Of a stretch of 64,000 nt of DNA, positions 46,413 through 56,466 are shown piece by piece. The stretch comes from Synechocystis sp. LKSZ1 (lineage in GTDB: Bacteria > Cyanobacteriota > Cyanobacteriia > Cyanobacteriales > Microcystaceae), in the NCBI RefSeq assembly GCF_040436315.1, contig NZ_AP031572.1:3472001-3536000 (forward strand), read 5' to 3'. The notes beneath the pieces were generated by a model. The model had not been told where the DNA came from. It worked only from the letters and a program-made list of their open reading frames with translations, and ran no database searches. Position 1 is the stretch's first letter, and every line of letters begins with the position of its first letter. The translations under genes and the position numbers were made by a program.

Positions 46413-47539
46413 TATGCGTTTGCCCCTAGCTGTTGCCATAAACAACTTTCAATGGTTAAGCCCGGCCCAAAGGCCAGACCTACCAGATGATTGAAACCGT
46501 TTCCCGCCGTTAAACCTCTGTGATGACGGGCCAGTAAGCGTTGCAAGATAAATAAAATCGTGGGAGAACTCATGTTGCCATACAAACGTAGAACTTCAAA
46601 GGAATCGTGAACTAATGAATCGGACAGAGCTAACAGGTCTTGAATGGTTTCTACAATTTTTCTACCCCCTGGATGAATCGCCCAACCGTCAATCATGGCA
46701 GGATTTAATTGGTGTTTAGCTAAAAAGTCGTGCAAAAAATGTGGTAAATATTCGGCAATGACTTCTGGTACTTTTGGCGACAATCCCATCAAAAAACCGG
46801 TATCACCAATCGTCCAATTCATTAAATCTTCCCCCGCCAATAGTTGGCTATAACTGTCTTGATAGATCAGTTTTCCTACGGCTTCTGAATAAGACTGCGA
46901 TCGCAGAATGGCGGCAGCGGCTCCATCGGCAAAAATGGCATTAATCACCAAATTTTCCACCGAATCATTGATCTGAAAATGAAGCGAACAGAGTTCCACA
47001 CAGACCAGTAAGACCTGAGCTTGATCGTCTCCCTGACAAATAGCATGGGCTAATTTCAACCCGTTTAAGGCGCCATGACAGCCCATAAACCCGACGAGAG
47101 TTCTGGCTACCATTGCGGGGAGTCCCAAACTTTGGATGAGATGAATATCTACCCCTGGCGCAGAAAAGCCTGTACAACTGACCACAATCAGATGGGTAAT
47201 GGTTTCTGGTTTTAAGCCTGCTTTTTCGAGGGCCTGTTGGGCCGCGCTGGTGGCGATTGCCTTGGCCCAGATTTGATACTGTTGATTACGGTCGCGGGTA
47301 CTGGGGGCGGGTTGTAGGTAAGGGTTATTGGCAAAAAAGCGAAATTGATCTGGCTCTAACCCATAGTCTTCAAGACAGCTATAACGATAATCAATGCCCG
47401 ATTGTTGATAAATACGAGTAATACGATTTTGTGTAGCCTCGGAAAATCGCTGAACACGGATCATAAACGCGGCGGCTTCTGCCTGGGATCGCCGAAAAGG
47501 AGGATTAGCCGTCCCAATAGATTCCAAAACCGTGTACAT
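46412..47539 (-). CDS. Type III polyketide synthase (chalcone-synthase superfamily)
   Basis: 375 residues from ATG 47539, close to the length of chalcone synthases; an earlier in-frame start at 47578 adds 13 unlikely residues. The Cys-His-Asn triad is complete: C154 in 'GFMGCHGALNGL', H289 in 'WAIHPGGRKI' and N322 in 'RLYGNMSSPT'. It is a homodimeric enzyme that extends an acyl-CoA starter with malonyl-CoA without carrier protein; products of bacterial relatives are alkylresorcinols, pyrones or tetrahydroxynaphthalene. The starter cannot be read from sequence. One HIP1 octamer lies at 46897-46904. It heads a three-gene overlapping operon. Confidence 0.95.
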   Translation of the reverse strand: MYTVLESIGTANPPFRRSQAEAAAFMIRVQRFSEATQNRITRIYQQSGIDYRYSCLEDYGLEPDQFRFFANNPYLQPAPSTRDRNQQYQIWAKAIATSAAQQALEKAGLKPETITHLIVVSCTGFSAPGVDIHLIQSLGLPAMVARTLVGFMGCHGALNGLKLAHAICQGDDQAQVLLVCVELCSLHFQINDSVENLVINAIFADGAAAAILRSQSYSEAVGKLIYQDSYSQLLAGEDLMNWTIGDTGFLMGLSPKVPEVIAEYLPHFLHDFLAKHQLNPAMIDGWAIHPGGRKIVETIQDLLALSDSLVHDSFEVLRLYGNMSSPTILFILQRLLARHHRGLTAGNGFNHLVGLAFGPGLTIESCLWQQLGANA

Positions 47540-47920
47540 AGAGGCATCATTCCTAATTGGCAGACTCAAGGTTAACACAGAAAATGGTATTCAATTTGTG
47601 TGTATTGTTTGAGCAAATCAAGGGAGTGTAAGTAGCTAGGTGCAATTAAATATAAAACGCTCAAGGGAGTATCCACCGGCCTCTCTACAAGCTGTCATCC
47701 CATCTATTACCGCTCTGGCTAAATCATATTCGTTATCAATGGGGATTGAGTGCAGTTGCGGTCATTGATGGATTGAGTTGATACAGTGCTGACGTAAAAT
47801 AGTACCTTTGATTCGATCGTCTGCGGAATGGCAGGTATAAGCCTAGACAAGAAACCTAATCCTGGAAAATCGAGTCTACACTAGGGGTCGAGTTGTCTCT
47901 TCGTTTACCCTGTCTCTGGC
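47540..47920. other. 381-bp divergent region between the PKS operon and the TamB-like gene
   Basis: Holds the promoters of both transcripts. TCAAGGGAGT occurs twice (47618-47627 and 47661-47670), 43 bp apart, about 80-130 bp from the PKS start, as possible regulator sites. TTGATA at 47778-47783 has no -10 at a proper distance. No gene seen. Confidence 0.45.
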
Positions 47921-50900
47921 ATGTCTTCTCCCCGGCCAAGATTTTTCCGTTTTCCTCCCCTTGGGCGATGGCTGAGAAAGCCTGCTGTCCTGGGGGTAAC
48001 CAGTGGTGTACTGGTTTCTCTAGGGGGAATCTGTGCCGGTCTCCAGTACTGGGCCTATCATCATCTCTCCCCCTGGCTCTCGTCCGAATTATCTCGCCAG
48101 CTTCGGCGGCCAGTGGAAATCGGGCCAGTGCAGCATTTTTACTTCACTGAAGTCCGCTTCGGCCCTTCTCGCCTCTCGGCTACAGCCAAAGATCCGACCA
48201 GCCTAAACCTGCCCAATCTGACCATTGCCCTCAATCCCTGGTCTTTCTTGATGGGGCAACCCCTGGCCCTAGAGGCCAAGGCCAATAAACTAGTACTAAC
48301 TTTGCAACAAAATACGGCGGGGAAATGGTCTAACTTCCAACTTCCGGAGGGCCAAGGCCCCCTACGTTTGCCCACAGATATTGCGGCCCGGTTGCAAATC
48401 CAGGAGGGCCAAATTAAACTACTACCCCACGGGGCTCCCCAGGCCCTAATGCTCAAGCTTGAGGGTACGGGCCAGTATCAGTACCAAAGAAGCAACCAGG
48501 CACAGACAATTGACTATAATCTGGCGGTCGGCCTCCAAAAGAGTCAAGTTCAAATCCAGGGCCAAACCCAACTCAATACGGGCCAGAGTCAAGTGGCCTT
48601 GAGTCTCAAAAAACTTAATTTAACTGAACTAGTCGGCCTGTTCCCCCGTTTTCCGGGCCAACTCCAGCAGGGGTCGGTGCAAGGCCAAGCCAAGATTCAT
48701 TTGCCCAGTTGGCAACAGGCTAAGGAAGCTGAGGTCAAGGGCAATGTCACTCTGCAACAACTCCAGGCCCAATGGCAGGGTCTCAAGGCCCCCCTCCAGG
48801 CCAATCTAGAGTTGGGCTTGATTGGCCAGAGCCTGGTAATTCGACAAGGGCAGTTGGCCCTCGGCCCTTTGAAAACAGCCCTGCAAGGGACGGTGGATTG
48901 GCAAAAGGGTTACGCCCTTGCCTTCCAGACAGAGGACATTAATACGCAAGCTTTCCTCAAAACCTTCCAACTGACCTCACCCCTGCCCCTGACGGGTTCC
49001 CTCAAAGCCCAATGGCAAGTCACGGGGGCCTTGGATAACCCTCAATTTCGAGGTCGTCTTGGCAACATAAAACCCCTCCGCCTCGATAAAGTCAGTATTT
49101 CTACCCTGGGGGCCGAGTTCCGGGGCAATCTAGACCGATTGGAACTAACTCAGTTCCAAGTCCGGCCGACCACGGGGGGAAACATCCAAGCTCAGGGCCA
49201 AGTCCAGTGGCAACTGCGGCCCCTGTTGAGAGGTCAAGCTTGGCGTTGGCAGACGATTCCCTTGGCCCTGCAATGGCAGGGAGAATTAGCCAGTCAAAAA
49301 CTGCTCCAACCCTACCAAGTCCTGGCCGATGACATCCAAATCGGCAATCTCCAGACTCGGGGGAATCTATCGGGAACCCTGGGAAATCCCCGCGCCCGTC
49401 TCGATTGGCAAACTACCACTCCCAACCGGTGGCAAGACCTCAGCTTGGCCTTGGCGGGGCAGGCCAGTCTAGAGGGCCAAACCCTGCGCCTAAACCAGGC
49501 CCGCGTCCAAACCCAGGGGGGCGAACTCCAGCTAACGGGCCAAGGAGATTGGAGCCGTAACCAATGGCAGACTCAAATTCAGGCCAATCAGTTGGCCCTA
49601 GCGCCATTTTTCCCGTTGCTTTGTCGTTCCGTCTCCTGTCCCGAGACCTTAGCCCAGCGGCCACTCACCCTCCAACAGGCGAATCTTCGCTTAGCAGGGA
49701 CGCTCCAAGACTTGAACCCGGAGACCTGGCAAGGGAGTGGACAGTTGCAGATCCGGCGTGACGCAGAACGCCTAGCTCTCCAGGCCGAGTTAAACCAAGG
49801 GGAACTCAAGACGGCCCTTGCCCTGAACAATTGGCAACTCCAGCCTTTTTTAAGAGAACTCCCCCCAGAGGTTCGCTTGGCCCAGGCAACCTTGAATCTG
49901 CGGGGCCGTTTAGCCGATTATCAGACTCTGAATTGGCAGGGCCTGACCGGACAAACGCAAATGGCCTTGAGCCTGGGAAGAGATCAAATTAATCTCCAAG
50001 GGGACATTGCCCAGGGTCAACTCCGGGGTCAAGCCCAGATGGGGACGCTAAATCTCCAGGCCCTGGCCCCAGCCCTCACGATTCCGGTGCAATTACAGGG
50101 GGGCCAGATTCAATTCACCGCGCCCTTAGGGGATTTGCTTCAGGCCCAACCGCAACTCCAGGGGGTTCGCGCGACGGCGGATCTGCGCTTCCGGCTGGGC
50201 GGCGGGACTATCCTCAGCACCACGCAACTCACGGCCCGGGGTTGGCAAAGCCGCCTCATGGCCCAACGGGTCAACCTGCAAAGTCTTTTCCCTGAACAGG
50301 GCCTGGCCCTAGACCCCCTTTCGGCCCAAGTGCAAGTCGCGGGGACGTTTCCCCAGAATTGGGGCCAATCCCTCGCCGTCCAGGTGAAAACGGCTCAGCT
50401 CAAGCTTGGCCCTGAAAGCCTCCAGGCCCAGGGAAGCCTAACGTTAGCCAATCTGCTCCAGCAACCCCAACTGGCCCAGGTTAAGCTCCAGGTGCAAAGT
50501 CAAACCAATCTGGCTAAGTTCCCCGTGAATACTTGGTTAGATCATCTCCCCCTGGCCCCGAGTCTACGCCCGGAATCCCTAAGCTTGGCGGGATTAGCTC
50601 GCTTTAAGGGCCAATTAACAGGAAAAGCGGTCACGGATTGGCGGGATCTGCAACTCCAGGGCCAGGTTAATTTGGCCAATCTGGTGGTTAATCAAAGGAC
50701 GTTTGAACCAATCTTGCAGGGAACCCTCGGACTGAGCCGGGGCCGACCCTTAAGCCTGAAACTCAAGGGCCAAGAAGATCTACTGGCCCTGACCCTAGGC
50801 TATTGCCCCAGGGAAGCCTGCCTCCTGCCCCTCCTGCCGACCCAGTTTAGCCTGCGCCAGACTTACCAAACCGATAGTCCCCTGGCCTTAGAGGGCTATC

Positions 50901-53563
50901 AAAATGGTGATTACCTGCGGGTTAATGTGCGTCAGTTGCCTCTAACAGCCCTAAACCTACAACCGGGCCGTCAGTACAATATTCCCGGTCTTCTCACTGG
51001 CCAAGCCGAAGCTCAATTTGACCTTAATCTCCAGGATGGCACGGGCCAGGGCCATCTAAGAATTGATCAACTTGGCCTGGGGGGCCTAAAAGCCGATATC
51101 CTCAAGACCCAGGTAGCCTATCAGAATCAAGTTCTTAGTTTTGATCATACCGTCCTACAACTGGGTCAAAGTCGCTATAACCTCCGGGCCAGTTTGGATC
51201 TGAAAACCCAGGCCCTCCAGGGCAACCTGCACATTAGCCAGGGCAAGGTCAATGAATTGTTGAGTGCCCTCCGTATTTCTGATGTGGATTCTCTCCTGCG
51301 CCTCCTGCAATGGCAAGCGCCTCCTGACAATGTAGCTCAATCCCTGGCCCCACTCACGGTGGGGAATCCCAATTATCCTCTAGAGCACCAACTCAATCTC
51401 CTCTACGTTATCGATCAAAAAATTCGTTTGCTGGCTCAACAGTACCAACAAGGAACCCTACCTCGAGAACTGAACATTGATGGTCTATTTGATGCCGACA
51501 TTAGCCTGAGTGGCAATCTCCAGGCCCCCCAACTCGATCTGCGTCTCCAGGGCCAGCGTTGGAGTTGGTATCCTCAGCAGGCCTTTCCGAATATTGTGCC
51601 GCCCCTCGGCCTGGTGCTGAATAATACCCGCTTTTTGCCCATCCATCGGGTGGATCTCCAGGCCCGTTTCCGCAACGGTGTGGTCACTGTCAAACCCTCC
51701 TTTGTGGATCTTCGGGATGCCCGGCTGGCCCTCGAAGGGAATTTCTCAGCGAAGCAAAATGCCGCCGTCTGGTCGGTAAGCAACTTTTCCCTCGATACCC
51801 TGGATATTTTTCTGCCGCTTCCCAGCGAGGTGGCCGGTAAACTCAATGCCCAGGGGAGTATTCTCGGCACTCTCCAAAAGCCGCAGATTCGCGGCTTATT
51901 TAGCGTGGATGAACCAGCGCTAAACGCTCGTCCCCTACGCCGGAGTCTAGCAGGGAATTTTAGCTTTACCGATGGCCGTATCCAGGTGGCGACGGACGGC
52001 CAATCCCCCCTCTCCTTCTACGCCAATATTCCCCTAGTGCCCCAAAGCAAGCACCACGGTACTATTACCACTAAGCCCTTTGAGGTGCGTCTGAACTTGC
52101 AATCAGAAGCGATGCAACTGCTGGGGGCCCTGACCCAAGACCAATTAGTCTGGCTGGATGGCCTCGGTGAAATTAATCTCAATATTCAGGGAGAACTGGC
52201 CATTAATTCCCATGTCCAGTTGTCTAATTTTGATGCACGGGGCCAGATTCGCTTAGAGAATGCCCGCCTCAAGAGTGCGGCCCTGGAAGATCCCCTACAA
52301 GTTAGTGGCCTGATTAATTTTGACAACGAAACCCTGACAGTTGAAGAATTGGTCGGTATTTTTGACCAAAGTAAGGTAAGCGTCCGGGGCCAACTCCCTT
52401 TGTTTACGGCCCAGGCCCAGGTAGAAAATCCCCTTAGCATCAGTATCAACAAAGCCACCCTCAACCTGCCGACTCTCTACACCGGTGCTCTGGAGGGCCT
52501 GATGAGTGTTGATGGCACCCTGTTCAAGCCACGGGTGAGCGGCTATCTGCAATTGGCTAACGGGCAAGTGTTGCTGCCGGCCCAAGTGTTCCAGGCCAAT
52601 AATACGGCCCCCGGCCTCCCCCGAAACGATTGGTTCCGACCCCAGCAGAGTCAGCCCCTGATCACCCCGGAATTGGATAATCTCCGGCTCCGCATGGATA
52701 ACCTCTTCATTGAGCAGAATCCTCTCTACAGTTTCGCCTTTGGCGGCAATTTACGATTGAATGGCCCGCTCATGGATCCCGAGCGCATTCGTCCGGAGGG
52801 AGAGATTGCGATCCAACGGGGCCGGGTTAGTTTTCTGGATACCCGTTTTCTCCTCGATCCACGTAACTCCAACCAGATCGTTTTCAAACCCAATCAAGGC
52901 CTGTTTAATCCTGACTTGAACGTGGCGATGCGAACAATTGTCTCGGAATTGCCCCAGTCCCAGCGTATCCGCTCTGCTGATAGTAATGAAATTCCCGACG
53001 ATAGCATTAATAAAATTCAGCGGATTGATATTCGTCTCTTGCTCAACGGTTCTCTCAATCAACTCCTGCCCAAGCTCAATGCCCAAAAGGCCAGGGCCTG
53101 CCGCGCTACGCCAGAATTTAAGCCCCTACCAGGGGTCAGTAGCTTTTCCGAGTATCAACTCCGTAATTTATCTAACTGTTTAGATGTACTGGCTTCCCAA
53201 GGCTTTAATGATAAACAGGTCTTTAGCAATCCCGCTATTCGCCTAACCAGTAGCCCACCTCGTAGTGAGGGGGAAATTATTCGCCTGTTAGGAGAACAGG
53301 TGATTGTGTTGGTGGATGCCTTCCAAGGGAAAAATTCTAGCCAGTTAATCGATGTCGGCATTACCCAATTAGCCATTCCCATGATCTTCCAGGGCCTGGT
53401 GTACGATGTGGAAACTGCCATTAGCAATACAATTAGTAGCACGGATTTCCGCATTGCCCCCTTCCTGGAGGCCATCTACGAAGTAGAAAAAAAAGGCTAT
53501 GTCCGCTTTACCTATGACTACGGTGTTAACGAAGTCCGGGTGCGGTACGAAAAGCAATTTTAA
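47921..53563 (+). CDS. TamB/TIC236-like translocation and assembly module protein
   Basis: 1880 residues. An N-terminal membrane anchor (about 22-48) is followed by a very long beta-repeat body rich in Gln, Leu and Gly, and the C-terminal DUF490 domain of the TamB family (last 400 residues; 'LPEIGEINLNI'-like repeats, 'RGRVSFLDTRFLLDPRNSNQIVFKPNQGLFNPDLNVAMRT', 'LLNGSLNQL'). TamB-like proteins bridge inner and outer membranes and move lipids or help BAM-type assembly; the plant relative TIC236 links TIC and TOC. Cyanobacterial copies are this large. Intact, no frameshift. The lipid kinase follows after 22 bp. Confidence 0.92.
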   Translation: MSSPRPRFFRFPPLGRWLRKPAVLGVTSGVLVSLGGICAGLQYWAYHHLSPWLSSELSRQLRRPVEIGPVQHFYFTEVRFGPSRLSATAKDPTSLNLPNLTIALNPWSFLMGQPLALEAKANKLVLTLQQNTAGKWSNFQLPEGQGPLRLPTDIAARLQIQEGQIKLLPHGAPQALMLKLEGTGQYQYQRSNQAQTIDYNLAVGLQKSQVQIQGQTQLNTGQSQVALSLKKLNLTELVGLFPRFPGQLQQGSVQGQAKIHLPSWQQAKEAEVKGNVTLQQLQAQWQGLKAPLQANLELGLIGQSLVIRQGQLALGPLKTALQGTVDWQKGYALAFQTEDINTQAFLKTFQLTSPLPLTGSLKAQWQVTGALDNPQFRGRLGNIKPLRLDKVSISTLGAEFRGNLDRLELTQFQVRPTTGGNIQAQGQVQWQLRPLLRGQAWRWQTIPLALQWQGELASQKLLQPYQVLADDIQIGNLQTRGNLSGTLGNPRARLDWQTTTPNRWQDLSLALAGQASLEGQTLRLNQARVQTQGGELQLTGQGDWSRNQWQTQIQANQLALAPFFPLLCRSVSCPETLAQRPLTLQQANLRLAGTLQDLNPETWQGSGQLQIRRDAERLALQAELNQGELKTALALNNWQLQPFLRELPPEVRLAQATLNLRGRLADYQTLNWQGLTGQTQMALSLGRDQINLQGDIAQGQLRGQAQMGTLNLQALAPALTIPVQLQGGQIQFTAPLGDLLQAQPQLQGVRATADLRFRLGGGTILSTTQLTARGWQSRLMAQRVNLQSLFPEQGLALDPLSAQVQVAGTFPQNWGQSLAVQVKTAQLKLGPESLQAQGSLTLANLLQQPQLAQVKLQVQSQTNLAKFPVNTWLDHLPLAPSLRPESLSLAGLARFKGQLTGKAVTDWRDLQLQGQVNLANLVVNQRTFEPILQGTLGLSRGRPLSLKLKGQEDLLALTLGYCPREACLLPLLPTQFSLRQTYQTDSPLALEGYQNGDYLRVNVRQLPLTALNLQPGRQYNIPGLLTGQAEAQFDLNLQDGTGQGHLRIDQLGLGGLKADILKTQVAYQNQVLSFDHTVLQLGQSRYNLRASLDLKTQALQGNLHISQGKVNELLSALRISDVDSLLRLLQWQAPPDNVAQSLAPLTVGNPNYPLEHQLNLLYVIDQKIRLLAQQYQQGTLPRELNIDGLFDADISLSGNLQAPQLDLRLQGQRWSWYPQQAFPNIVPPLGLVLNNTRFLPIHRVDLQARFRNGVVTVKPSFVDLRDARLALEGNFSAKQNAAVWSVSNFSLDTLDIFLPLPSEVAGKLNAQGSILGTLQKPQIRGLFSVDEPALNARPLRRSLAGNFSFTDGRIQVATDGQSPLSFYANIPLVPQSKHHGTITTKPFEVRLNLQSEAMQLLGALTQDQLVWLDGLGEINLNIQGELAINSHVQLSNFDARGQIRLENARLKSAALEDPLQVSGLINFDNETLTVEELVGIFDQSKVSVRGQLPLFTAQAQVENPLSISINKATLNLPTLYTGALEGLMSVDGTLFKPRVSGYLQLANGQVLLPAQVFQANNTAPGLPRNDWFRPQQSQPLITPELDNLRLRMDNLFIEQNPLYSFAFGGNLRLNGPLMDPERIRPEGEIAIQRGRVSFLDTRFLLDPRNSNQIVFKPNQGLFNPDLNVAMRTIVSELPQSQRIRSADSNEIPDDSINKIQRIDIRLLLNGSLNQLLPKLNAQKARACRATPEFKPLPGVSSFSEYQLRNLSNCLDVLASQGFNDKQVFSNPAIRLTSSPPRSEGEIIRLLGEQVIVLVDAFQGKNSSQLIDVGITQLAIPMIFQGLVYDVETAISNTISSTDFRIAPFLEAIYEVEKKGYVRFTYDYGVNEVRVRYEKQF

Positions 53564-53585
53564 TTTAATTAGGGCCGAGGCAACC

Positions 53586-54488
53586 ATGAGCAAACGCGCA
53601 CTCCTGCTAATTAATCGACAAGCCCGCAGTGGTCAACGTTTTTTTGCCCAGGTTATTGATACCCTCGACAATTTTGGCTTTGAATTAATCACTGTTCCCA
53701 GTCAAAATGCCCAGGCCTGGCCCGACCTAATCGCCTACCATGCGGCCACGGTGGATCTGGTCATCGTGGGTGGGGGAGATGGCACCCTGAATCGGGTAGT
53801 CAATAGCCTTGTAGATCACCAGCTACCCTTAGGGATTCTGCCCTTGGGCACGGCCAACGACCTAGCCCGGACTCTGCAACTCCCCTACAACCTGCCGGAG
53901 GCCTGTCGGGTAATTGCCGAGGGCCATACCAAAAAGATTGACCTGGGAGTCGTTAACGGCCACTGTTACTTCAATGTGGCCAGCCTGGGCCTGAGCGTGG
54001 ACATTACCCAAAAATTAACCCAGGGAGCCAAGCAACGCTGGGGCATTCTCGCCTACGCCATCACGGCCCTGCAAGTGCTGAGCCAATTGCGTCTTTTCCA
54101 TGCCACCCTACGCTACGAAGGCCAATCCCTACGGGTGAAAACCCTGCAAATTGCCATTGGCAATGGTCGTTACTATGGCGGGGGGCTAGCCGTCGCCGCC
54201 GATGCCACCATTGATGACCAACGCTTAGATATCTATAGCCTAGAAGTGCGCCACTGGTGGCAGGTTTTTTCTCTGCTCTTTCATCTACCCCGTGGCCAAC
54301 AGCAATTGCTTCCCTGGGTTCGCACCATCCAGACCGATGCCATTCAAATTCTCACCTCCCGTCCCCGGCCCATCAACACCGATGGAGAATTGACGACCCA
54401 AAGTCCAGCCAAATTTTCCCTACTGCCCCAGGCCCTTTCCGTTTTTGTCCCTGCTCCCGATGCTCCCTGGCTACGCAATGGGTACTAG
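53586..54488 (+). CDS. Diacylglycerol/lipid kinase (YegS/DgkB family)
   Basis: 300 residues from ATG 53586; an in-frame start at 53499 lies inside the TamB-like gene. Pattern: 'LLLINRQARSGQ' (nucleotide loop), 'DLVIVGGGDGTLNRVVNSLV' (GGGDGT, the family's central motif), 'LGILPLGTANDLARTLQLP' and 'DLGVVNGHCYFNVASLGLSVDITQ', with 'LTSRPRPINTDGEL' near the end. It phosphorylates diacylglycerol or a sphingoid-like lipid. Grouping with the TamB-like gene (22 bp) hints at envelope lipid handling. Last 18 bp overlap the convergent channel gene. Confidence 0.93.
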   Translation: MSKRALLLINRQARSGQRFFAQVIDTLDNFGFELITVPSQNAQAWPDLIAYHAATVDLVIVGGGDGTLNRVVNSLVDHQLPLGILPLGTANDLARTLQLPYNLPEACRVIAEGHTKKIDLGVVNGHCYFNVASLGLSVDITQKLTQGAKQRWGILAYAITALQVLSQLRLFHATLRYEGQSLRVKTLQIAIGNGRYYGGGLAVAADATIDDQRLDIYSLEVRHWWQVFSLLFHLPRGQQQLLPWVRTIQTDAIQILTSRPRPINTDGELTTQSPAKFSLLPQALSVFVPAPDAPWLRNGY

Positions 54489-56450
54489 ACCGGCCTTGAC
54501 CTGTACTTTTCGCAGGGCTCGGATGAGGCGTTGCCCTTGGGGCCGATAGAGGGGTGTGGCCAAGGTTGCGGGTAATTGGGCGATAAGTTGTCGGGCCTGT
54601 TTGAGGGAACAGCCGGAAATGCGACTGAGAATATTGGCTCCTTCAAAGGCAGCTTCTTCGTTGCGGATGGCCTCGACTCGGACTCGCCAGGTTTTGGGCT
54701 GGAGGTCACGGATCTCGATTTTTTTCAGCCCCTCGATGGTGCCCAACACCACCAAGCGGTCGCCGGCCTTGAGCGCGATATCATCGGAGGGCAGAAAAGC
54801 AGAATTGTGGCCGGCTGTCTGATAGAGAATGGGAATAATACCGTAGCCGTAGGCAACTTCGGCTAAGAGTAGACCACAAAGCGTATCTTTGCTCTCAATT
54901 TGGTATTCCGTGACCAGGATGGTTTGTTTTTGTAGACGAAACAGATTCAGAATATTTTCCCCGAAGGCTGCTCCTACAAACACCTCAGCGGCCAAGCGAT
55001 AGGTTTCTAACACCTGGGCTCGGGGCAAGAGGCCCATCAGGCTCTGACTCAGGCCCTCCTTGCCGGTGCGGATCACGAGACGGGCCTGGGCATTTTGTTT
55101 CTGGGTCATCAGGGCCACTTCCAGGTTGAGCAAATCATTGTCCGTCACTACCACCACACTATTAGCCGTCATTAGGTTGGCCCGGCTTAAGCCATCCTGA
55201 AGTGAACCACTAATCACGGGCACTTCAGGCAAAATTCGGGCATCCATTGTCCCGCTAAAGGTCACGCCCACCGTCGCCTGTTTCCAACTCTTGAGGACTT
55301 GGGCGACCCGTTGGCCCACTCGTCCCAGACCAATCACCACCGTATGGCCATGGCTAGGAATGGGTAGGCGTTTACGAATAAAGTTCAGCTTACTGGAAAT
55401 CAAATTATCCGTCAGCAGGGCGTAGAGAATGCCGACAAAGGCCGTCCCCGCTAGGGTTAAGAGCAGGGCCACGGGCTGGAGCAACCAGCGATTGGCCTGG
55501 GCTGCCTGAAATTCGGAAAAGAGGTCGCCGTAGCCGCCTAGGAGCAGAATAGCCGTTCGATAAAATGAGTCCACCAGCGGGGTTCCTGGCAGAGCCAGGT
55601 TCAGGAGCAGAGTTCCCAGGAGAATCAGGCCCAGTACCATACAACCCGCCAGGGCAATTACCGGCCGGGATTCCAGCAATTGACGATAATTTTGGCCCTG
55701 TTGCCACAGCCATTGGCCCCCACGACCCAGCCAGGAAGAAGAAGGAAGCGTCGGCAGGGCCTGGGTCTGAGCACGTTGCAAGGGATGCAGGCCCCAGGCA
55801 TCCAGCAGTTCCACATAGATCAAATAGTCGGCCATCTGGAGGGTACTGTCGGCATCCCATTCATGGAAACCGGGCCAGGCAAACTCCCGCAAGGGCTTAT
55901 GGATTAAGATACGCCTTGTTCGGCTATGGAGTTCGTGGAGCCGAAAGTTGTGAAGCCAGGGGTGCTTGGCATCCAGTTGAATTTGCACCACCCTCAGCCA
56001 TTGTTGATCCAACTCGAAAAAGCCCAGGGTTTCACTGCCCAGAGCTGCCAGGGCAAAGGCATTGGCAGGGAGTTCTAGGGGTTCGTAGGCAATAAAGTTG
56101 CCCAATTGTTCGCTTAATAATTCATTCAAATTCTGCTGGCCAGAACGCACCACTAGACGGGTTTTGGGGCTTAACTGACGAATCAACAGGGCCGTTTCAA
56201 TATTGACTTCCTCTAAAGACGTGGCCAATAGGGCCGCCCGACAAAACTCTAGATTAAGCTGTTCTAGAGTTGGTGGGTAGGCACAGTCTCCAATCACCAG
56301 TTGATCAAGCAGATCCGGCAGATGGGGAATTTCGTAACTGTCCAGGCTCTGTTTTTCCACAGCCTTAACGCGAACCCCAAACTGCTTCAGGGCCAGGACA
56401 CATTGCTGACCAAGGCTACCCAGACCACAGACCAGAAAAAATTCATTCAC
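54471..56450 (-). CDS. Two-TM potassium channel-like protein with RCK domains on both sides
   Basis: 659 residues. An N-terminal RCK/TrkA-N domain (about 1-215, 'FFLVCGLGSLGQQCVLALKQFG'), two membrane helices (about 263-287 and 325-347) around a pore loop whose filter reads GGYGD (305-309) instead of the usual T(V/I)GYGD, then a second RCK-N (about 370-520, 'VVIGLGRVGQRVAQVL') and a C-terminal RCK-C-like domain. Double RCK flanking the pore is unusual: most channels carry their RCK domains only at the C-terminus. The change in the filter raises doubt over K+ selectivity. Start ATG 56450. Confidence 0.88.
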   Translation of the reverse strand: MNEFFLVCGLGSLGQQCVLALKQFGVRVKAVEKQSLDSYEIPHLPDLLDQLVIGDCAYPPTLEQLNLEFCRAALLATSLEEVNIETALLIRQLSPKTRLVVRSGQQNLNELLSEQLGNFIAYEPLELPANAFALAALGSETLGFFELDQQWLRVVQIQLDAKHPWLHNFRLHELHSRTRRILIHKPLREFAWPGFHEWDADSTLQMADYLIYVELLDAWGLHPLQRAQTQALPTLPSSSWLGRGGQWLWQQGQNYRQLLESRPVIALAGCMVLGLILLGTLLLNLALPGTPLVDSFYRTAILLLGGYGDLFSEFQAAQANRWLLQPVALLLTLAGTAFVGILYALLTDNLISSKLNFIRKRLPIPSHGHTVVIGLGRVGQRVAQVLKSWKQATVGVTFSGTMDARILPEVPVISGSLQDGLSRANLMTANSVVVVTDNDLLNLEVALMTQKQNAQARLVIRTGKEGLSQSLMGLLPRAQVLETYRLAAEVFVGAAFGENILNLFRLQKQTILVTEYQIESKDTLCGLLLAEVAYGYGIIPILYQTAGHNSAFLPSDDIALKAGDRLVVLGTIEGLKKIEIRDLQPKTWRVRVEAIRNEEAAFEGANILSRISGCSLKQARQLIAQLPATLATPLYRPQGQRLIRALRKVQVKAGLVPIA

Positions 56451-56466
56451 GGGAACTCACCAGGGC

